Of a DNA stretch of 64,000 bases, positions 60,487 through 64,000 are shown in pieces; within the stretch, counting starts at the first letter, position 1, and each line of letters begins with the position of its first letter. A program made the position numbers and the translations under genes. Location: contig NZ_CP152019.1 in NCBI RefSeq assembly GCF_038622445.1, positions 124,001 to 188,000 of the forward strand, in the 5' to 3' direction. The notes below the pieces were generated by a model that was not told the origin of the DNA, searched no databases, and saw nothing but the letters and a program-made list of their open reading frames with translations. This DNA comes from Sporosarcina sp. FSL K6-1522 (GTDB taxonomy: Bacteria > Bacillota > Bacilli > Bacillales_A > Planococcaceae).

Positions 60487-60589
60487 TATCTAATGATTAG
60501 ATTATATAGATAACTCTTTACAATGAACATGCAGAGATTTATCATAAATATATACTTTATTTCAAAAAGTCTGATCAGAGGAGTTGCTT

Positions 60590-61366
60590 ATGCACACGAT
60601 TACAATAGCAAAAATACAGCAACACTCGTATTGGAACCCGATTTCTCACTTCCTGTTGCCTGAGGATACCTATCCAAATTGGAGCGTTTTTTGTATTAAT
60701 GAAGGTGAAATGGAATATGCTTTTCCACATGAGCAAGGAGTTGCCACATTCGGTGATTTTGTCATATGTCCTCCGAATATGCCCATGAGAAGAAAGGTGA
60801 AAAAACAATTAAAGTTTCATTTTTTCCAATTCGAATTTCTTTCATCCGAAAATACGGCTATGTATACAGGTAAAATACAGCTACAAGACGAGCATCGCTT
60901 ACACTCAAACTATAAAATCTTGGAACGACTTGCGTTTAACGAAACCACTTCCGCCAACGACCAAAAGGTTTATATACTAAATGACTTCTTTCAAATTTTT
61001 GCGATTGAAAATACCGAAGTAGAGATAGATGATACAAAAATCAATGATTTACTCATCGTTGAAGCCTTAGAATTTATTACGAAAAATGCGTTAACAAACA
61101 TTAATATCAAATCTTTGGCCTCTTCATTAGGACTTAGCCCCGTTCAATTTTCAAGAAGGTTTCGCAGTAGTGTCGGGATGAACCCTCAAGACTATGTGAC
61201 ATCTCTCAAACTGCGACATGCACGAATATTACTATTGGAGACCGATGACATGATTGAGGACATTGCGATTCAATGTGGCTATTCGAATGGGTTTTACTTT
61301 AGCCGTATTTTTTCTTCGAAAATGAAAACCTCTCCCTCACAGTTTAGAAAAACGCATTTAATTTAG
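60590..61366 (+). CDS. AraC-family transcriptional regulator
   Basis: This 258-residue protein starts at ATG 60590 (MHTITIAKIQQHSYWNPISH) behind AGAGGAG. A cupin-like sensor domain covers about 10-95. The two C-terminal HTHs are NINIKSLASSLGLSPVQFSRRFRSSVG and IEDIAIQCGYSNGFYFSRIFSSKMKTSPSQFRK (read in parts). It is divergent from the enolase-superfamily, ALDH, Fe-ADH and BCCT genes and is probably their activator. The effector would be their substrate. Confidence 0.88.
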   Translation: MHTITIAKIQQHSYWNPISHFLLPEDTYPNWSVFCINEGEMEYAFPHEQGVATFGDFVICPPNMPMRRKVKKQLKFHFFQFEFLSSENTAMYTGKIQLQDEHRLHSNYKILERLAFNETTSANDQKVYILNDFFQIFAIENTEVEIDDTKINDLLIVEALEFITKNALTNINIKSLASSLGLSPVQFSRRFRSSVGMNPQDYVTSLKLRHARILLLETDDMIEDIAIQCGYSNGFYFSRIFSSKMKTSPSQFRKTHLI

Positions 61367-61439
61367 GATTTTCCACGCGTGTTGATTAACCATTTACTTG
61401 CATAAAACATTGATGAGAAACACTTTATATCTTTATTTC

Positions 61440-61796
61440 ACTGAACGATTTCCGGCCGGCTTTCGGTAGATGATTCACGATAGCTTTAGGGGAGGAATCA
61501 ATTCCTCCTGTTCAAAGGGCAAGTATTTCTAGAAATACTCGTTTTCATAATGCTGCTTCGAATCAGTACTTGTCGCGTCCCTCCAATCGTTAAGTGAAAA
61601 ATACGGTTGCTTGGAAAGAAAAGAGGAGAGGACTTTCTTTAAAGAGTGTAGTGCCCGAAGCACTCTTTCCCTTTGAACAAGGCGTTCCTTCTTTACTAGT
61701 AGCTAGGCTTAGGCTTCTTAATATAGAAACCTAGTAGAAAAAACCATTACAAAGGTTTCAGCGGCCAAAATTGTATATTTGGCCGCCACTCTACGT
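61440..61796. other. Gene-free stretch rich in short inverted repeats
   Basis: Hairpins include GGAGGAATCAATTCCTCC (61481-61498), AGTATTTCTAGAAATACT (61523-61540), AGTGTAGTGCCCGAAGCACT (about 61646) and GCGGCCAAA/TTGGCCGC (about 61760-61785). No frame with a start signal was found. Confidence 0.5.
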
Positions 61797-61832
61797 AAAG
61801 TGCAGACAATTCTTTCTTTTCCAAAAGGATTT

Positions 61833-62007
61833 GCACTTTATATACTTGGTATTTTGGAGCGCGATGGATGAACAACCACCAGACGATTATTGTGAAAAAT
61901 ATGTAGGGATGTGATGGAGTCGCATCCCTACATATAGAAACACCTCGATAATCGCATAGAAATTGTTCTATACAAAAGCGCTCCAAAAGCAATTATATGC
62001 AAAGTGC
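61833..62007. repeat. 175-bp nested imperfect palindrome
   Basis: From outside inwards the pairs are GCACTTT with AAAGTGC and TTTTGGAGCGC (61852-61862) with GCGCTCCAAAA (61978-61988). Inside these are GAACAA with TTGTTC, CGATTAT with ATAATCG, and ATATGTAGGGATG (61899-61911) with CATCCCTACATAT (61923-61935). The whole can fold as one long stem. It may be a MITE-like element or a structured RNA. Confidence 0.75.
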
Positions 62008-62064
62008 CTAGTGTGTGATTTAGTTATTTTTTGTTAAATCAACAGGCGTAGGATTCCCCAAACT

Positions 62065-62105
62065 AAAAAACAAGAACAGACTGCCAATGCTAGCAATCTG
62101 TTCTT
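62065..62105. terminator. Terminator of the alcohol dehydrogenase gene
   Basis: AAGAACAGA pairs with TCTGTTCTT; on the minus strand a TTTTTT run follows. Confidence 0.85.
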
Positions 62106-62113
62106 ATTTTTAA

Positions 62114-63226
62114 TTAGTCAAATTCAACGACGGATCTGCCGACATTGACACAGCAGCTATCATGGAAACCATCGAAAGCTTTGTTAATGTCTTCAAGCGG
62201 AATGCGCTCAAGTACAAGATCATCTAGATTGTATTTGCCGTTCAAGTAGAGGTTTGCAATAATCGGGAAATCACGGAATGGCTGTGCATCTCCGTAGAAG
62301 CTGCCCTTCAATACTTTTCCTAAACGGTGGAAACCACCCGCTGGTAAGTTAATCGTTTTTTCAGGATTGAAAGCACCTACAACTACAACCGTACCGCCTT
62401 TTCTTGTGCCTTTCCAAGCACTTTCAGTCGCTCTTGTATTTCCCGAACAGTCGATAGCAAATTGGACACCAAAGCCGCCAGTAAGAGAACATAGCACTTC
62501 TTCTGCATTTTCTTCTGCCACATTAATCGTATGCGTGGCACCAAATTTCTTCGCGATTTCAAGGTTTTCTGCTTTAACGTCGCACGCAATGATTTTTGAC
62601 GCGCCCGCGATGCGCGCGCCTTGGATTGCGTTGACACCTACGCCACCGATTCCAAAGACAGCTACCGTCGAGCCTGGTGTAACACCCGCGGCATTGACAG
62701 CTGCACTATACCCCGTCGCTACACCGCACCCAATGAGTGAAGCTTGCGCAAGTGGCATTTCATCCGGAATTTTAACACAAGACATTTCAGGTACAACCGC
62801 ATACTCTGCAAATGTTGATAGTAAAGAGCTGTGGTAAATCGTTTCTCCGTCTTGGCTCATACGTGTTGTACCGTCTAATAGTGTCCCATCAAACATTGGT
62901 CCGAAAGCCGACTCACATAGGTGAACAGCTCCTGTTACACAAAACTCGCATGTGCCACAGTAAGGAACCCAACTAAGAGCTACTTTATCGCCTGGTTTAA
63001 CACACGTCACATTCGGTCCAACTGCTTCGACCACCCCCGCACCTTCGTGTCCAAGAACTGTAGGTGTCGGTGTTGTTGCGTCTTCTAATGCGTTTAAGTC
63101 ACTATGACAAACACCAGTCGCTTTAATCTTGACGAGTACTTCATTTGCTTTTGGTTCCGCTAAGTCAATCTGTTGGATTGTCAGCGGTTTGCCCACTTCG
63201 GACATGACTGCAGCTGTTATTTTCAC
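62114..63226 (-). CDS. Zinc-dependent alcohol dehydrogenase (class III/AdhB-like)
   Basis: This 370-residue protein starts at GTG 63226, seven bases after AAAGGGG; the frame open further upstream overlaps the ALDH gene. Catalytic zinc ligands are Cys in ATGVCHSDL, His-Glu in LGHEGAGVVE and a later Cys in IGCGVATGY. The structural zinc loop is CGTCEFCVTGAVHLC. The NAD loop is VFGIGGVGVNAIQGA. It lies 25 nt downstream of an aldehyde dehydrogenase gene, forming an alcohol-to-acid pair. Substrate unknown. Confidence 0.9.
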   Translation of the reverse strand: MKITAAVMSEVGKPLTIQQIDLAEPKANEVLVKIKATGVCHSDLNALEDATTPTPTVLGHEGAGVVEAVGPNVTCVKPGDKVALSWVPYCGTCEFCVTGAVHLCESAFGPMFDGTLLDGTTRMSQDGETIYHSSLLSTFAEYAVVPEMSCVKIPDEMPLAQASLIGCGVATGYSAAVNAAGVTPGSTVAVFGIGGVGVNAIQGARIAGASKIIACDVKAENLEIAKKFGATHTINVAEENAEEVLCSLTGGFGVQFAIDCSGNTRATESAWKGTRKGGTVVVVGAFNPEKTINLPAGGFHRLGKVLKGSFYGDAQPFRDFPIIANLYLNGKYNLDDLVLERIPLEDINKAFDGFHDSCCVNVGRSVVEFD

Positions 63227-63251
63227 CGGGAGGCCCCTTTTCTCTACTGGA

Positions 63252-64000
63252 TTAGTAAGCAAACCAAATTGCTTTAGATTTTGTAAATGCTTGTAATGAA
63301 TGGATCGCGTACTCTTGACCCCATCCACTTTGTTTCACGCCGCTGAATGGGCTAGCAAAGTCATAGCAACCATATTTGTTAACGAAGATCATACCTGCTT
63401 CAAGCTGATTCGCTACGCGATGTGCTCTTGAAACGTCATTCGTCCAAAGCCCCGCGCCTAGGCCGTAGATCGTATCGTTCGCAATAGCTACTGCCTCTTC
63501 TTCTGTGTCGAAAGGAATGATACAGAGGACAGGTCCAAAGATTTCTTCTTGAGCGATTGTCATTTTGTTGTCCACGTCAGCGAAGATTGTTGGACGTACA
63601 AAACAACCTTTTGCATTGTCGCCTGTTGTATCGCGTTCTCCACCTGCGACTAGGCGTGCCCCTTGTTCTTTTCCGCTCTCAATATAGCCTAAGATGCTTT
63701 CCATATGAGATTGAGAAACTTGCGCTCCCTGATCGCTTGACGGATCAAACGGATCGCCACATGTATAGTCATTCGCGTACACGGCAATTTTTTCGACAAC
63801 TTCGTCATACACGTCACGTTGAACGATCAAACGTGTAGGTGCAGAACATTTTTCCCCTTTGTGTGTAAAGAGGCCGTAGAATGAACGCTCAATTGCGCCG
63901 TCTAAATTCGGTGTATCTGCGAAAATAATATTCGGTGATTTTCCACCCAATTCAAGTGTGACAGGTTTCAAGTTCGAATCTGCTGAATCATGGACAAGTT
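63252..64000 (-). CDS. Aldehyde dehydrogenase, C-terminal part (5' end beyond window)
   Basis: About 249 residues are visible; the frame stays open to the right edge (SADSNLKPVTLELGG), so the gene continues outside. It has the catalytic Glu in LELGGKSPNIIF, catalytic Cys in THKGEKCSAPTRL, EEIFGPVLCIIPFD and the C-terminal FSGVKQSGWGQEYA. It is the first gene of a pair with the zinc alcohol dehydrogenase. Confidence 0.9.
   Translation of the reverse strand, partial: LVHDSADSNLKPVTLELGGKSPNIIFADTPNLDGAIERSFYGLFTHKGEKCSAPTRLIVQRDVYDEVVEKIAVYANDYTCGDPFDPSSDQGAQVSQSHMESILGYIESGKEQGARLVAGGERDTTGDNAKGCFVRPTIFADVDNKMTIAQEEIFGPVLCIIPFDTEEEAVAIANDTIYGLGAGLWTNDVSRAHRVANQLEAGMIFVNKYGCYDFASPFSGVKQSGWGQEYAIHSLQAFTKSKAIWFAY

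Noticed and set aside
63227..63328. N-terminal extension of the zinc alcohol dehydrogenase
   Set aside because: It would overlap the ALDH stop codon; the GTG at 63226 has a good RBS and gives the normal family length.

Overview
The window reads as chromosome of a low-GC Gram-positive bacterium of the Bacillales. The best matches by eye are Bacillus-type genes (bmrA, yhgE/yhgD, ylmB behind a TPP riboswitch, hutG, lysine 6-dehydrogenase as in Geobacillus). Strong Shine-Dalgarno sequences, GTG/TTG starts, sigma-A and sigma-B-like promoters and many hairpin-plus-T terminators fit this. Planococcaceae (Sporosarcina/Lysinibacillus-like) is my best guess, but it is inference. No rRNA, tRNA, phage, insertion sequence or CRISPR array was found. 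Most genes lie on the minus strand.

Layout. 0-13 kb holds housekeeping and stress genes: a partial EamA transporter, a PAS/GGDEF/EAL phosphodiesterase, a split ThrE-type exporter, a secreted beta-propeller protein, a DUF4288 protein, a general-stress SDR, a YhgE/TetR pair and an ABC-F protein with a probable attenuator. 13-14.6 kb is a TPP riboswitch and ylmB (thiamin salvage). 14.8-20.8 kb is a catabolic island: AhpD-like protein, PatB-type C-S lyase, MFS permease, M20 amidohydrolase and a divergent MarR regulator, with a 20-bp operator-like motif repeated in its promoters. 20.9-25 kb holds bmrA, an aminotransferase and an AIM24 protein. 25-27.6 kb holds an acyl-CoA dehydrogenase and a CaiB-type CoA-transferase behind a structured leader RNA. 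28-30.7 kb is an AT-rich, gene-poor island with gene remnants and small or secreted proteins.

30.9-43.9 kb is a large amino-acid catabolic region: a succinate-semialdehyde-type dehydrogenase with hydantoinase A/B; an APC permease and omega-aminotransferase behind a second copy of the leader RNA; and a second acyl-CoA dehydrogenase with lysine 6-dehydrogenase and an aminoadipate-semialdehyde-type dehydrogenase. Together with the 25-27 kb genes these could take lysine or 5-aminovalerate through glutarate and glutaryl-CoA to crotonyl-CoA. 44.4-54.3 kb holds a DHA2 efflux pump with TetR, a TIGR00266 protein, a SEC-C protein, a LysR/hutG/gltS set and a 2-hydroxyacid dehydrogenase. 54.7-61.4 kb is a BCCT transporter, Fe-ADH, AldA-like dehydrogenase and enolase-superfamily enzyme with a cre-like site and a divergent AraC regulator. 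The window ends in an aldehyde/alcohol dehydrogenase pair cut by the right edge.

The most unusual signals are non-coding. (1) Two ~165-180-nt leader RNAs with the same promoter geometry, covarying stems and a shared long terminator stem precede the CoA-transferase and aminotransferase genes; I do not recognise the family. (2) A family of at least four, probably five, dispersed intergenic repeats all lie in the same orientation upstream of minus-strand genes. (3) Other signals are a 175-bp nested palindrome, 42-bp and 21-bp tandem repeats, a pair of matching 23-bp operators, and a threefold repeated promoter/operator in the MarR island.
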